Below, in pieces: positions 37,970-45,948 of a stretch of DNA of 64,000 nucleotides. The notes under the pieces were generated by a model. It searched no databases and was not told the DNA's origin. It saw nothing but the letters and a program-made list of their open reading frames with translations. The stretch comes from Betaproteobacteria bacterium. Its GTDB lineage: Bacteria; Pseudomonadota; Gammaproteobacteria; Burkholderiales; Rhodocyclaceae. The stretch lies in contig JAHRYN010000006.1 of the NCBI GenBank assembly GCA_020621405.1, positions 30,768 through 94,767 on the forward strand. The letters run 5' to 3'. How positions within the stretch are numbered: position 1 is the first letter of the stretch; the number at the start of each line of letters is the position of its first letter. The position numbers were made by a program, and so were the translations under genes.

Positions 37970-38539
37970 TCAGTCCTTTTTCAGGCGGGCTGCCTGCTGC
38001 GCGATGCGCACACCGAACTGGCGTGCGGTTTCAAGATCGCCCGGATGCATTTCGTCCACACCGCCGTCGGACGGTGACGACGCCATCGCACCGGCGAACG
38101 ACCCCAGATAATTCAGGTCTTCGCGCTGCGCCGCCTTGGCGCTGTTCGGCATCATGCCGGTACCGACCCAGAGCATGTGGTGCTGCATGGCCAGCGTGAT
38201 GAAGTAGTGCATCGTCGAATGCTTGTCGCCATTCATCGATGCGGAGTTGGTGAAACCGGCCGCCAGCTTGTCCTTCCACTTCTGCGCAAACCAGGGCTTG
38301 GAGCTGGCGTCGGCGAATTTCTTGAACTGCCAGGACACGCTGCCCATATAGGTTGGGCTGCCGAACACGATGGCATCCGCCGCCAGCAGCGTGTCCCAGG
38401 CAGCTTCCGGCAGATTGCCTTCGGCATCGATTTCCAGCAGCTGGACCTGCGCGGTTTCGGCCGCGCCCTGCGCCACTGATTGCGCCATGCGCCGAGTATG
38501 ACCGTAGCCGCTGTGAACCACGATTGCAACGTTCGTCAT
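37970..38539 (-). CDS. Flavodoxin family protein / NAD(P)H-dependent oxidoreductase
   Basis: A 189-residue WrbA-like FMN protein. The phosphate loop is VVHSGYGHTRRMAQSVAQG, and the FMN-side segments are FGSPTYMGSVSWQFKKFAD and AAGFTNSASMNGDKHST. Such proteins reduce quinones or carry electrons. It overlaps the upstream pirin gene by four bases and is transcribed away from the LysR regulator. Confidence 0.85.
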   Translation of the reverse strand: MTNVAIVVHSGYGHTRRMAQSVAQGAAETAQVQLLEIDAEGNLPEAAWDTLLAADAIVFGSPTYMGSVSWQFKKFADASSKPWFAQKWKDKLAAGFTNSASMNGDKHSTMHYFITLAMQHHMLWVGTGMMPNSAKAAQREDLNYLGSFAGAMASSPSDGGVDEMHPGDLETARQFGVRIAQQAARLKKD

Positions 38540-39267
38540 CTTGCATTCCTTTCAGTCAGAGGATGGGTACACAGATCGAACAGCAGTGCGTGCGCCGCCT
38601 GTCCCTGCTCGATCAGAACTTCGTCTTCGCCGTCGATCTTCACTGCATCGCCGGCTTCAATACGTCGGCCGTTGACGGTCAGTACGCCGTCGATCAGATG
38701 CACGTAGGCCTTGCGACCTGCGGTCAGCCGGTGGTGCAGCGGTGCGTCGCCGGCTTCCAGCTGCAGCGCGTACAGCGCGACATCCGCACCGATGTCGAGC
38801 GCGCCGCCGTCACCATCCGGATTCACCAGCGGCTGCAGGCGACCGCGCCTTCCGGTCTCCGCGAAATGGCGTTGCGCATAGCCCGGCTGCATGCCGCGGG
38901 ATTCCGGCAGCAGCCAGATCTGCAGCATGCGCACCGGCGTCGTCGTGCTGTAGTTGTATTCGCTGTGCTGGATGCCGCTGCCGGCGCTCATGCGCTGCAC
39001 GTCGCCGGCACGCAGCAGGCCGGTGTTGCCGATCGAGTCGCGGTGGGTCAGTTCGCCGGCCAGCACGTAGGTGACGATTTCCATGTCGCGGTGCGGATGC
39101 GTGCCGAAACCACCGGCCGGCGCGATCGTGTCCTCGATCAGCGCACGCAGCACACCGAAGCCCATGTGCGCCGGATCGTAGTAGTCGGCGAACGAGAAGC
39201 TGAATCGCGACTGACCCCAGCCATGGTCGTCGTAGCCGCGGTCTGAAGATTTGCGCAGATCGATCAT
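38536..39267 (-). CDS. Pirin family protein (YhhW-like)
   Basis: A 243-residue bicupin. The metal-binding cupin carries FGTHPHRDMEIVTYVLAGELTHRDSIG, giving the two His and further ligands of the pirin/quercetin dioxygenase-like site, and SAGSGIQHSEYN gives another His and Glu. YhhW of E. coli oxidises quercetin in vitro; the native substrate is unknown. It is divergent from the LysR gene at 39379, a common regulator-target arrangement. Confidence 0.9.
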   Translation of the reverse strand: MIDLRKSSDRGYDDHGWGQSRFSFSFADYYDPAHMGFGVLRALIEDTIAPAGGFGTHPHRDMEIVTYVLAGELTHRDSIGNTGLLRAGDVQRMSAGSGIQHSEYNYSTTTPVRMLQIWLLPESRGMQPGYAQRHFAETGRRGRLQPLVNPDGDGGALDIGADVALYALQLEAGDAPLHHRLTAGRKAYVHLIDGVLTVNGRRIEAGDAVKIDGEDEVLIEQGQAAHALLFDLCTHPLTERNAR

Positions 39268-39349
39268 GCTGCATCTCCCTGATAGGTATCCCGATGGCTG
39301 GATTGTGGAGGCCAGCCACCGGCTGGTGGTGGCATGGCGCTGATATCAT

Positions 39350-39368
39350 CGTTCGAAATATTTGAACG
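39350..39368. promoter_or_regulatory. Candidate LysR-type operator in pirin/LysR divergent region
   Basis: A dyad CGTTC-N9-GAACG lies just upstream of the LysR start; a second dyad CCAGCC-N3-GGCTGG is at 39312-39326. LysR proteins bind interrupted dyads in such divergent regions, often regulating both sides. The exact T-N11-A form is not clear, so this is a low-confidence site. Confidence 0.35.
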
Positions 39369-39378
39369 AGGAGCGGCC

Positions 39379-40326
39379 GTGAGCACATCCGATCACCCGT
39401 TGACGCCGGAGGCGATCCGGCTGATCGCCACCATCGACGAGGCGGGCAGCTTCGCCGCCGCGGCGCGCGTGCTCGGCAAGGTGCCGTCCGCGCTGAGCTA
39501 CAACGTGCGTCAGCTCGAGGACGCGCTCGACGTGCTGCTGTTCGACCGCAGCAGCCGCACCGCGGTCATGACACCGGCCGGCCGCGAACTGCTGTCCGAA
39601 GGCCGGCGGCTGCTGCTGGAGCTGGATGCAGTCGCCAGCCGGGTCAAGCGGGTAGCCAGCGGCTGGGAGGGGCAACTGACCGTGGCGGCCAATGCACTGG
39701 TCTGCCCGCACACGCTGCTGGAACTGGTTGCGGCCTTCTTCGAACAGCGCGACGCCGCCGGCAAGCCGCCACCGACGCGGGTGCGGCTGCGCCAGGAGGT
39801 GCTGTCCGGTACCTGGGAGGCACTGCTGTCCGGCGCGGCCGACCTTGCCATCGGCGTCGACGCGGACGATTCACGGGCCACCGGCATACAGATCCGTCCG
39901 CTCGGCGAGCTGCGCTTCGTGTTCGTGGTCGCGCCGCATCACCCGCTGGCACGCACGGCCGAACCGCTGGATCCGCAGATCGTGCGCCAGCACCGCGCGG
40001 TGGCGATCGCCGACAGCGCGATGCGGCTGTCGCCCGCCTCGCGCAATCTGCTGCCGGGCCAGGAAGTGCTGACCGTACCGACGCTGGACATGAAGATCGA
40101 CGCCCAGCTGCGCGGTCTGGGCTGCGGCTTCCTGCCAGAACCGAGGGTGCGTCGGCACATCGAAAGGGGCGAGCTGGTCGCACTGCGCACCGCCGACGAA
40201 AGACGGGCGCATTTCTCGATCGCCTGGCGCAGCGGCGGACAGCGCGGCCGGGCGCTCGACTGGTGGCTGCAACAGCTGGACAGCCCGCGTACGCGGCAGG
40301 CGCTGCTCGGCACCGCGGCACCGTGA
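39379..40326 (+). CDS. LysR family transcriptional regulator
   Basis: A 315-residue LysR protein. The N-terminal winged helix is [36 protein letters not shown] (split about residues 14-45), with [21 protein letters not shown] completing the domain; residues 95-300 form the effector-binding part. A GTG start at 39379 is preceded by a GAGGAG ribosome-binding site, so it is preferred to the ATG at 39334. It probably controls the divergent pirin-flavodoxin pair. Its stop overlaps the next gene (GTGA). Confidence 0.9.
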   Translation: MSTSDHPLTPEAIRLIATIDEAGSFAAAARVLGKVPSALSYNVRQLEDALDVLLFDRSSRTAVMTPAGRELLSEGRRLLLELDAVASRVKRVASGWEGQLTVAANALVCPHTLLELVAAFFEQRDAAGKPPPTRVRLRQEVLSGTWEALLSGAADLAIGVDADDSRATGIQIRPLGELRFVFVVAPHHPLARTAEPLDPQIVRQHRAVAIADSAMRLSPASRNLLPGQEVLTVPTLDMKIDAQLRGLGCGFLPEPRVRRHIERGELVALRTADERRAHFSIAWRSGGQRGRALDWWLQQLDSPRTRQALLGTAAP

Positions 40327-41276
40327 AGACCGGACACATTCCGCTGACGCTGCTGACCGGCTTTCTGGGCAGCGGCAAGACGACGCTGCTGAACCGGCTG
40401 CTGGCGCAACCCGGCATGGCCGACACGCTGGTCATCATCAACGAGTACGGCGAAACCTCGCTCGACCATCTGCTGGTCACGCACAGCGCGGAACAGCAGG
40501 TGGTCGAACTGGCCGGCGGCTGCGTCTGCTGCACGGTACGCGGCGATCTGGCGCAGACCTTGCGCGATGCGCACTGGCGCTTCGCGCGCGCCGGACGACG
40601 GCAGTTCGAGCGCGTCGTGATCGAGACGACCGGCCTGGCCGATCCGGCACCTGTGCTGCGCACACTGATCCGGGACGAACGGATCAGTACTCGCTACCGG
40701 CTGGCCTCCACGCTGACCCTGGTCGATGCCGCCCATGCCGCAGCGACGCTGGCCGCCCAGCCCGAGGCTGTCCGTCAGATCGCCGCCGCCGACCGGCTGC
40801 TGATCAGCAAGTCCGACCTCGTGCCGGCAGATCAGGTCGAGGCGCTGCGGACGGCGCTGGCCGGCGTCAATCCGTTCGCGCCACAGATCGACCTGCAGCG
40901 CGAGCAGATCGACGCCAGTCTGCTGGCACCGCTTGCGACACCGCTGCCCCGTTACCTTCCCGCAGCGGAGGCCGGCCACGATGTGCGCGCCGACACCTTC
41001 AGCTTCGACCGGCCGCTGGCGCAGGCACACCTCGACGCATGGCTGGCCGACTGGCCGGCCATCGCCGGTCCCGGCCTGCTGCGCATGAAGGCGCTGCTCG
41101 ACGTCGAAGGTCACTCGGCCCCGCTCGTCCTGCACGGCGTGCAGCACACGCTGCAACCGCCGTCATCGCTGGCGGCATGGCCCGACGGCGCCCGTGGCTC
41201 GACGCTGGTGTTCATCACCCGCGGCATCGCACCCGAAACACTGCGTGCCAGCGTGGAAAAGCTCGGCGCGGATTGA
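40323..41276 (+). CDS. CobW/COG0523 family GTPase
   Basis: A 317-residue metal-chaperone type P-loop GTPase. Walker A is [17 protein letters not shown], the metal-binding motif is [12 protein letters not shown] (CxCC), [12 protein letters not shown] is the Walker B neighbourhood, and ISKSDLV the guanine specificity element. Family members deliver zinc, cobalt or other metals to target enzymes. The GTG at 40323 overlaps the LysR stop. No metal-responsive site or partner enzyme is evident nearby. Confidence 0.9.
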   Translation: MKTGHIPLTLLTGFLGSGKTTLLNRLLAQPGMADTLVIINEYGETSLDHLLVTHSAEQQVVELAGGCVCCTVRGDLAQTLRDAHWRFARAGRRQFERVVIETTGLADPAPVLRTLIRDERISTRYRLASTLTLVDAAHAAATLAAQPEAVRQIAAADRLLISKSDLVPADQVEALRTALAGVNPFAPQIDLQREQIDASLLAPLATPLPRYLPAAEAGHDVRADTFSFDRPLAQAHLDAWLADWPAIAGPGLLRMKALLDVEGHSAPLVLHGVQHTLQPPSSLAAWPDGARGSTLVFITRGIAPETLRASVEKLGAD

Positions 41277-41330
41277 ACCCGGCGGCAGTCACTTCGCTCA
41301 CAATGCAGTCTTGTTGACGTTCCACACCCC

Positions 41331-42917
41331 ATGCCCCAAGCCACCCGACGGCTCGATGAAATCGAGTTCGACAACCTGTTCGTGCGCAGCCTGCCGGCCG
41401 ATCCGTCTGACCAGATCCGCTCGCGCCAGGTACGTGATGCCGCCTACACGCTGACGCCGCCGACACCGGTCGCCGCACCGCGCCTGCTCGGCTGGTCGGA
41501 CCCACTGGCCGCGCAGCTCGGTCTGGCACGCCCGGCCGTGGTGGATGCGGTGGTCGAGGCACTGGCCGGCAACCGCGTGCTGCCCGGCATGCAGCCCTAT
41601 TCCGCCCGCTACGGCGGCCACCAGTTCGGCAACTGGGCCGGCCAGCTCGGCGACGGACGCGCCATCACGCTGGGCGAAATGATCGACACCACCGGCCAGC
41701 GCCAGGAGCTGCAACTGAAAGGCGCAGGACCGACGCCGTATTCGCGCCGCGCCGACGGACGTGCCGTACTGCGCTCGTCGGTACGCGAATTCCTGTGCAG
41801 CGAGGCGATGTTCCACCTCGGCATTCCGACCACGCGCGCATTGAGCCTGGTCGCCACCGGCGACACGGTGGTGCGCGACATGTTCTACGACGGCCGGCCG
41901 GAAAACGAACCCGGCGCCATCGTCTGCCGCGTCGCACCCAGCTTCGTGCGCTTCGGCAACTTCGAAATCCTTGCTGCCAGCGACGAAGCCGTGCTGCTGC
42001 GCCAGCTGGCCGACTGGGTGATGCAGCATCACTATCCCGGCATCGGCACGTACGCCGACTGGTTCGCCGAAATCTGCCGCCGCACCGCGACGCTGATGGT
42101 CGACTGGATGCGCGTCGGCTTCGTGCACGGCGTCATGAACACCGACAACATGTCCATCCTCGGCCTGACCATCGACTACGGTCCCTACGGCTGGCTCGAA
42201 GGCGTGGACATGATGTGGACGCCGAACACCACCGACGCCCAGGGCCGGCGCTACTGCTACGGCCGCCAGCCGCAGATCGGCTACTGGAACCTGAGCCGCC
42301 TCGGCGCCGCGCTGGCGCCGCTGATCGACGACCCGGCGGCCATCGACGCCGCGCTGGAAGGCTACGAACAGACCTTCTCCGACGGCTGGACGCGCATGCT
42401 GGCCGACAAGCTCGGCCTGCCGCCTGACGGCGACGAGGCCGATCAGGACAGGCGCAGCCAGCTGTTCCAGCTGCTGCAGGCCGAGGAATGCGACTTCACG
42501 ATCTTCTTCCGGAACCTAGCGCAGGTGCCGGTGGCCGCAGCACTGGCCGGCGATCCGGCCGCGCTCACACCGCTGGCCGACGCCTTCTACAGCGGTGACG
42601 GTCCATCCGCAGAACACGGCCGGGCCCTGCTCGACTGGCTGCAGGGCTGGGCGCAGTGCGTCATGGCCGGCGGTGAGCCGGACGCCGCACGCGTCGCCCG
42701 CATGAATGCCGCCAATCCGAAATACGTGCTGCGCAACTGGCTCGCCCAGCGCGCCATCGATGACGCCACGCAGGGTGACACCGCGATGATCGAGCGGCTG
42801 CTGCAGATGATCCGGCGCCCGTACGACGAACAACCCGATTTCAACGACCTGGCCGGCCGGCGCCCCGAATGGGCGCGTCACAAGCCCGGCTGTTCCGCAC
42901 TGTCCTGCAGCTCATGA
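41331..42917 (+). CDS. selO: Protein adenylyltransferase SelO (YdiU family)
   Basis: A 528-residue pseudokinase-fold enzyme that transfers AMP to Ser, Thr or Tyr of proteins, linked to redox stress. Conserved runs are YGGHQFGNWAGQLGDGRA, LKGAGPTPYSRRADGRAVLRSS (split at about residues 125-146), FVHGVMNTDNMSILG (metal-binding Asn and Asp) and IDYGPYGWLEG. The C-terminal PEWARHKPGCSALSCSS keeps the CxxxC-like redox tail of the family. The stop overlaps the next ATG. Confidence 0.95.
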   Translation: MPQATRRLDEIEFDNLFVRSLPADPSDQIRSRQVRDAAYTLTPPTPVAAPRLLGWSDPLAAQLGLARPAVVDAVVEALAGNRVLPGMQPYSARYGGHQFGNWAGQLGDGRAITLGEMIDTTGQRQELQLKGAGPTPYSRRADGRAVLRSSVREFLCSEAMFHLGIPTTRALSLVATGDTVVRDMFYDGRPENEPGAIVCRVAPSFVRFGNFEILAASDEAVLLRQLADWVMQHHYPGIGTYADWFAEICRRTATLMVDWMRVGFVHGVMNTDNMSILGLTIDYGPYGWLEGVDMMWTPNTTDAQGRRYCYGRQPQIGYWNLSRLGAALAPLIDDPAAIDAALEGYEQTFSDGWTRMLADKLGLPPDGDEADQDRRSQLFQLLQAEECDFTIFFRNLAQVPVAAALAGDPAALTPLADAFYSGDGPSAEHGRALLDWLQGWAQCVMAGGEPDAARVARMNAANPKYVLRNWLAQRAIDDATQGDTAMIERLLQMIRRPYDEQPDFNDLAGRRPEWARHKPGCSALSCSS

Positions 42918-43891
42918 CCATGAATACCGAAAGCCTGACCTCACATACCTTCCACGGACTCGCCTCCGGCCCGCGCCTGATCGTGCTGGGCGCCGTACAC
43001 GGCAACGAAATCGGCGGCACGCGCGGCATCGAACGCGTACTCGATGAACTGGCGCGCGGCGACCTGGCCATCGTGCGCGGCACCGTCACTTTCGTGCCGG
43101 TCACCAATCCGCTGGCCTGGACGCTAGGCCGGCGCGCCGGCGACCGCAACCTGAACCGCAACCTGCGCCCGAACGACGCGCCGCAGGACTACGAAGACCG
43201 CATCGCCAACGTGCTGTGCCCGCTGCTGGCGCAGCACGACGTGCTGCTCGACCTGCATTCCTTCCACACCGGTGGCGAGCCGTTCGCGATGCTCGGCCCG
43301 CAGGACAACGATGGCACGCTGGAGCCATTCGCGCATGCGGCCGAAGAGGAAGCACTGGCGCTGCGCCTGGGCGCCCGGCGCGTGGTTGAGGGCTGGCTCG
43401 ACACCTACGCCGCCGGCGTGCGCAAGCGGCTGGCGCGCACCGCGCCGACCGAACGCGCGCACCTGCTGTCCACCGACCCGGACTACGGTGTCGGCACCAC
43501 CGAATACATGCGGCGCATGGGCGGCTACGCCATCACGCTCGAATGCGGCCAGCACGAAGACCCGCGCGCGCCCGAATTCGCCTGGCGCGCAATCCGCAAC
43601 ACGCTGGCCCATCTAGGTCTGGTCGATGAGGCAGCGCCGCCCGCGCGCGACGACGTCGAACTGCTGCGCCTGAGCGAGGTGATCGACCGGCTGCACGCCG
43701 ACGACAGCTTCGCGCGCCCGTGGACCAGTTTCGATCCGGTACAAGCCGGCGACCTGATCGGCACACGGCATGACGGCACTCCGGTCAGCGCACCGCGCGA
43801 CGGCTTCATCGTGTTTCCCAATCCCCTGGCGACGCCGGGCAACGAATGGTTCTACTTCGCGCAGCGCAGCGACCGGCCGCTCAAAGGCTGA
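42914..43891 (+). CDS. Succinylglutamate desuccinylase/aspartoacylase family protein
   Basis: A 325-residue zinc carboxypeptidase-like amidohydrolase. Zinc ligands are in AVHGNEIGGTRG (His, Glu) and LLDLHSFHTGG (His), NRNLRP is the substrate-binding Arg/Asn segment, and TLECGQHED holds the catalytic Glu. The exact N-acyl amino acid substrate is unknown. ATG at 42914 overlaps the selO stop. The last 36 bp (43856-43891) are duplicated at 45905-45940, and a small accessory island starts right after the stop. Confidence 0.88.
   Translation: MTMNTESLTSHTFHGLASGPRLIVLGAVHGNEIGGTRGIERVLDELARGDLAIVRGTVTFVPVTNPLAWTLGRRAGDRNLNRNLRPNDAPQDYEDRIANVLCPLLAQHDVLLDLHSFHTGGEPFAMLGPQDNDGTLEPFAHAAEEEALALRLGARRVVEGWLDTYAAGVRKRLARTAPTERAHLLSTDPDYGVGTTEYMRRMGGYAITLECGQHEDPRAPEFAWRAIRNTLAHLGLVDEAAPPARDDVELLRLSEVIDRLHADDSFARPWTSFDPVQAGDLIGTRHDGTPVSAPRDGFIVFPNPLATPGNEWFYFAQRSDRPLKG
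43856..43891 (+). repeat. Left copy of 36-bp direct repeat flanking the accessory island
   Basis: The last 12 codons including the stop of the desuccinylase-family gene. 35 of 36 bases recur at 45905-45940 in the same orientation. The two copies bound the toxin-antitoxin/IS/cassette segment. Confidence 0.9.
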
Positions 43892-43980
43892 GTAGCTGTG
43901 GCGCAAAACAGCGGCCAGGTAGGGAAACCTCGGCGGCGATCCCAGGCACCCGTTGCCGTGCCGATCAAGGAATGCCAGAA

Positions 43981-44002
43981 TTGCATCGCAATTGCAACGC
44001 AA
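43981..44002. promoter_or_regulatory. Tandem palindromic operator of the toxin-antitoxin pair
   Basis: Two adjacent 11-bp palindromes, TTGC-N3-GCAA at 43981-43991 and 43992-44002, end 11 bp before the antitoxin ATG. Tandem dyads in this position are typical autoregulatory sites bound by the antitoxin, alone or complexed with toxin. Confidence 0.6.
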
Positions 44003-44013
44003 AAGGAACCAGA

Positions 44014-44280
44014 ATGAAAAGCGCCACTTTTCCGTCATTGCGCGTCGCCCCGGAACTTCGCCAGGCCGCCGAACAGGTGCTGGAGGAAGGCGAGAGCCTT
44101 TCAAGCTTTGTTGAGGCGTCGATCCGCGAGAACATCATTCGCCGTCAGTTGCACGGCGAATTTCTCGCCCGCGGACTGGCTGCGCGCGAGCATGCACGCG
44201 AGACCGGTACCTATGCGAGCGCAGATGCCGTACTCGGACGGCTGGAAGAAATGCTGGCCTCGGCGAAGGCTGGCAAGTGA
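44014..44280 (+). CDS. Antitoxin of a type II toxin-antitoxin pair (YlcI/YnfO-like)
   Basis: An 88-residue protein with a ribbon-helix-helix-like start (FPSLRVAPELRQAAEQVLEEGESLSSFVEASI, about residues 5-37) and a charged helical C-terminal part likely to wrap the toxin. This is the layout of antitoxins paired with RelE/ParE toxins. The stop overlaps the toxin GTG (GTGA), and a tandem palindrome lies directly upstream. The module lies inside the segment bounded by 36-bp direct repeats. Confidence 0.82.
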   Translation: MKSATFPSLRVAPELRQAAEQVLEEGESLSSFVEASIRENIIRRQLHGEFLARGLAAREHARETGTYASADAVLGRLEEMLASAKAGK

Positions 44281-44585
44281 AGTATCGCATCCGCTTTGCA
44301 GAAGAAGCGGAAAACGATCTGGTCCGACTCTATGAGTTCGTACTGGCCCGGAGTGACGCCGACTGGACCTTGGCGGAGCGTGCGCTGGAGGCGATCAGGC
44401 ATGCCGTCCGCAGTCTGGAATCAACGCCATTCAGCTTTCGCAAGGCGACTCCGGGCAATCCCTTCATTCGTGAGATCGTGATTCCGTTTGGCGCAAGCGG
44501 CTACGTCGCCCTGTACGAAATCGATCGCGATGAAACCGTCACCATTCTGGCGGTCAGGCATCAGCGCGAAGACGACTACCATTAA
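44277..44585 (+). CDS. RelE/ParE family toxin
   Basis: A 102-residue toxin of the RelE/ParE superfamily. The N-terminal helix pair FAEEAENDLVRLYEFVLAR is followed by SLESTPFSFRKATPGNPFIREIVIPF, and the C-terminal strand VTILAVRHQREDDYH is the superfamily ending. Whether it cuts mRNA on the ribosome or inhibits gyrase cannot be told. The GTG start at 44277 overlaps the antitoxin stop. Confidence 0.88.
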   Translation: MKYRIRFAEEAENDLVRLYEFVLARSDADWTLAERALEAIRHAVRSLESTPFSFRKATPGNPFIREIVIPFGASGYVALYEIDRDETVTILAVRHQREDDYH

Positions 44586-44630
44586 GGTTCCTGTCGTTTT
44601 TGCTACGTTCCCTGTTTTCCTTGTTCGGCC

Positions 44631-45032
44631 GGCAAGCGGCTGTATCGCAACGGGGCCGAGTGCACGATCAACGGCTACGCCGCCACGACATACGCGGGAG
44701 CCGAACGCGACTGCGTGCCGTGCCAACAGCGCACGCAGTGTCTGCGCACGCCGGACAAGACGAAGGTGAGGCAGGTTGCCTTCTTCCGCGGCAAGCGCGA
44801 CGGCAACGAATCACACACCGAGCGGATGAAGCGGCGCATCGATTCGAGCGAGGGCAGACGGGTGATCGCCGCCCGGTTTGCCACCGTCGAACCGGTGTTC
44901 GGCAACCTGAGGCACAACAAACGGCTGGCCCGATTCACGCTGCGCGGGCGCCAGAAGGTCGATGGACAGTGGAAGCTGTACTGCCTGGTGCACAACATCG
45001 AGAAGCTGGGGCACCACGGATACGCGAATTAG
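44631..45032 (+). pseudogene. 3' remnant of an IS1182-like transposase
   Basis: The last ~133 codons of a DDE transposase of IS1182 type, without start. The frame opens in GKRLYRNGAECTINGY, continues through the Cys pair region DCVPCQQRTQCLR, and ends with the conserved ATVEPVFGNLRHNKRLARF and QWKLYCLVHNIEKL, which carries the last catalytic Glu. The 5' half is missing and unrelated sequence precedes it from about 44586. The matching right terminal repeat lies at 45191-45207. Confidence 0.82.
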
Positions 45033-45190
45033 GTAAGCTGCCGGGCGGAAGCGGTACCGCCGAAGGGGCGCCCGGCATCGGTCAGGGCAGACATCAGGGG
45101 ACGACGATGAAGCGAAGATCGCGGGGCTGAAATGATGATGAAAGACTTCGAGCCGGCCAAGGCCGGATGCAACAGCTTGCCCCGGAATGG

Positions 45191-45207
45191 GGTATTTCTA
45201 CAGCGTC
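45191..45207. repeat. Right terminal inverted repeat of the IS1182-like remnant
   Basis: GGTATTTCTACAGCGTC; its reverse complement matches 15 of 17 bases at 45771-45787. It lies about 160 bp after the transposase remnant, as expected for an IS right end, and is followed immediately by GTTAGGC, the start of the gene cassette. Confidence 0.65.
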
Positions 45208-45208
45208 G

Positions 45209-45768
45209 TTAGGCCTATGGTTTTTCAGAGAGTTACCTTTGAACGCTTATTCAAACCAGCTGGTTCATGCTTTGGCTTTGAGTCCGAGGGCAATCGATAT
45301 TTCGATGTTGTCGTTCCTGGTCACCCAAGAATAGAGGAAGGCATGACCGTTATTGCACTCCTTGAATCTAAAAATACTTTTTGTAACAACGGTCTGTTGG
45401 GTTGGATCGATTGTAAAGATGGATCTATCGCTTGCGATAGTTTTGTAAAACATACAGCGTGGTGCATAACCTCTGCGTACTTTTCTGTAATGTTTCCGAT
45501 TAGGGCTTATGCCATCATTGAACGCCCAACCGTCGCAGATTTTGTCGCATTGTTCACAGCAGTAATGTTTAGCGCGTCCTCCATATTTTTTTTGTATTCT
45601 GCTGCTAAAGCTTTTGTCGTTAAAAAAGCACTTATCAAAGTTCGCAATGCCAGCAACCTCGCTCCACCACCACCGGCCTAACAATTATGTCGAGAGGGAC
45701 AGCCCACAAGCTGTGCTTGCGGTTTCCCTTCGCGGCTTCGCCGTTCCGGCGTCCCCTCACGTCAAACG
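45209..45768 (+). mobile_element. Single integron-type gene cassette (orphan)
   Basis: The segment starts with TTAGGC directly after a G (G/TT crossover point at 45208-45210) and ends at the G of AAACGTT in the attC at 45676-45774, the exact limits of an integron gene cassette. It contains one AT-rich ORF and no promoter. No integron integrase or attI is present within the window. The cassette abuts IS terminal repeats on both sides. Confidence 0.75.
45217..45681 (+). CDS. Cassette-borne hypothetical membrane protein
   Basis: A 154-residue protein of unknown function. The ATG at 45217 lies two bases after the GTTAGGC cassette boundary, where cassette genes normally start; a longer frame from 45187 would begin outside the cassette, inside the IS end. 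The N-terminal ~70 residues look soluble and beta-rich (YFDVVVPGHPRIEEGMTVIALLE), and two membrane segments follow (about 86-107 and 112-132, ADFVALFTAVMFSASSIFFL). Base composition is visibly lower in GC (about 37-47% in lines counted by eye) than the neighbouring genes, a sign of foreign origin. The stop codon TAA sits within the attC RYYYAAC box. Confidence 0.68.
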   Translation: MVFQRVTFERLFKPAGSCFGFESEGNRYFDVVVPGHPRIEEGMTVIALLESKNTFCNNGLLGWIDCKDGSIACDSFVKHTAWCITSAYFSVMFPIRAYAIIERPTVADFVALFTAVMFSASSIFFLYSAAKAFVVKKALIKVRNASNLAPPPPA

Positions 45769-45774
45769 TTGAGG
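45676..45774. repeat. attC recombination site of the gene cassette
   Basis: The site opens with GCCTAAC (R'' box RYYYAAC) at 45676-45682, then CGAGAGGGAC (L'') at 45691-45700, a variable imperfectly palindromic middle, CCCCTCACGTC (L') at 45753-45763, and AAACGTT (R' core, crossover G/TT at 45768-45769). GAGAGGGAC and GTCCCCTC pair with one unpaired base, the asymmetry that marks the recombined strand in attC sites. The expected AGGC after GTT is replaced by GAGGC, where the next IS end begins. Confidence 0.82.
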
Positions 45775-45787
45775 CTGTAGAAAAACC
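45771..45787. repeat. Left terminal inverted repeat of a second IS1182-like remnant
   Basis: GAGGCTGTAGAAAAACC, the inverted partner of 45191-45207 (15 of 17 match). It begins directly after the GTT core of attC and lies 83 bp upstream of a transposase start codon at 45854. Confidence 0.65.
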
Positions 45788-45853
45788 TCTCATCTCCTCC
45801 GTCCGTTCACATGCCGTTGTTATGATTCCGCATCACCTTGCCGGAGCCCTGCG

Positions 45854-45940
45854 ATGCCGCGATTCAAGACGCCCGACTGCGGCTTGAAACTCATCCCGGT
45901 CGATTTCGCACAGCGCAGCGACCGGCCGCTCAAAGGCTGA
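45854..45940 (+). pseudogene. 5' remnant of IS1182-like transposase fused to duplicated gene end
   Basis: An ATG opens MPRFKTPDCGLKLIPVDF, which resembles the first residues of IS1182-family transposases. After 17-18 codons the frame runs, without a break, into FAQRSDRPLKG and the stop of the duplicated desuccinylase 3' end. The rest of the transposase is deleted. It has the same orientation as the 3' remnant at 44631, so the two fragments are oppositely truncated. Confidence 0.68.
45905..45940 (+). repeat. Right copy of 36-bp direct repeat flanking the accessory island
   Basis: Second copy of the desuccinylase-family gene end (43856-43891), differing at one base (A at 45910 for G at 43861). 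It is followed by the terminator that presumably once stood directly after the intact gene. Confidence 0.9.
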
Positions 45941-45948
45941 ACGCAGAC

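Noticed and set aside
45033..45190. attI site or second attC upstream of the cassette
   Set aside because: No RYYYAAC/GTTRRRY pair with L boxes was found before 45208; the sequence fits the internal 3' part of the IS remnant.
45187..45216. Longer start (ATG 45187) for the cassette protein
   Set aside because: These ten codons lie outside the cassette, in the IS end; cassette genes start after the GTT boundary and ATG 45217 fits.
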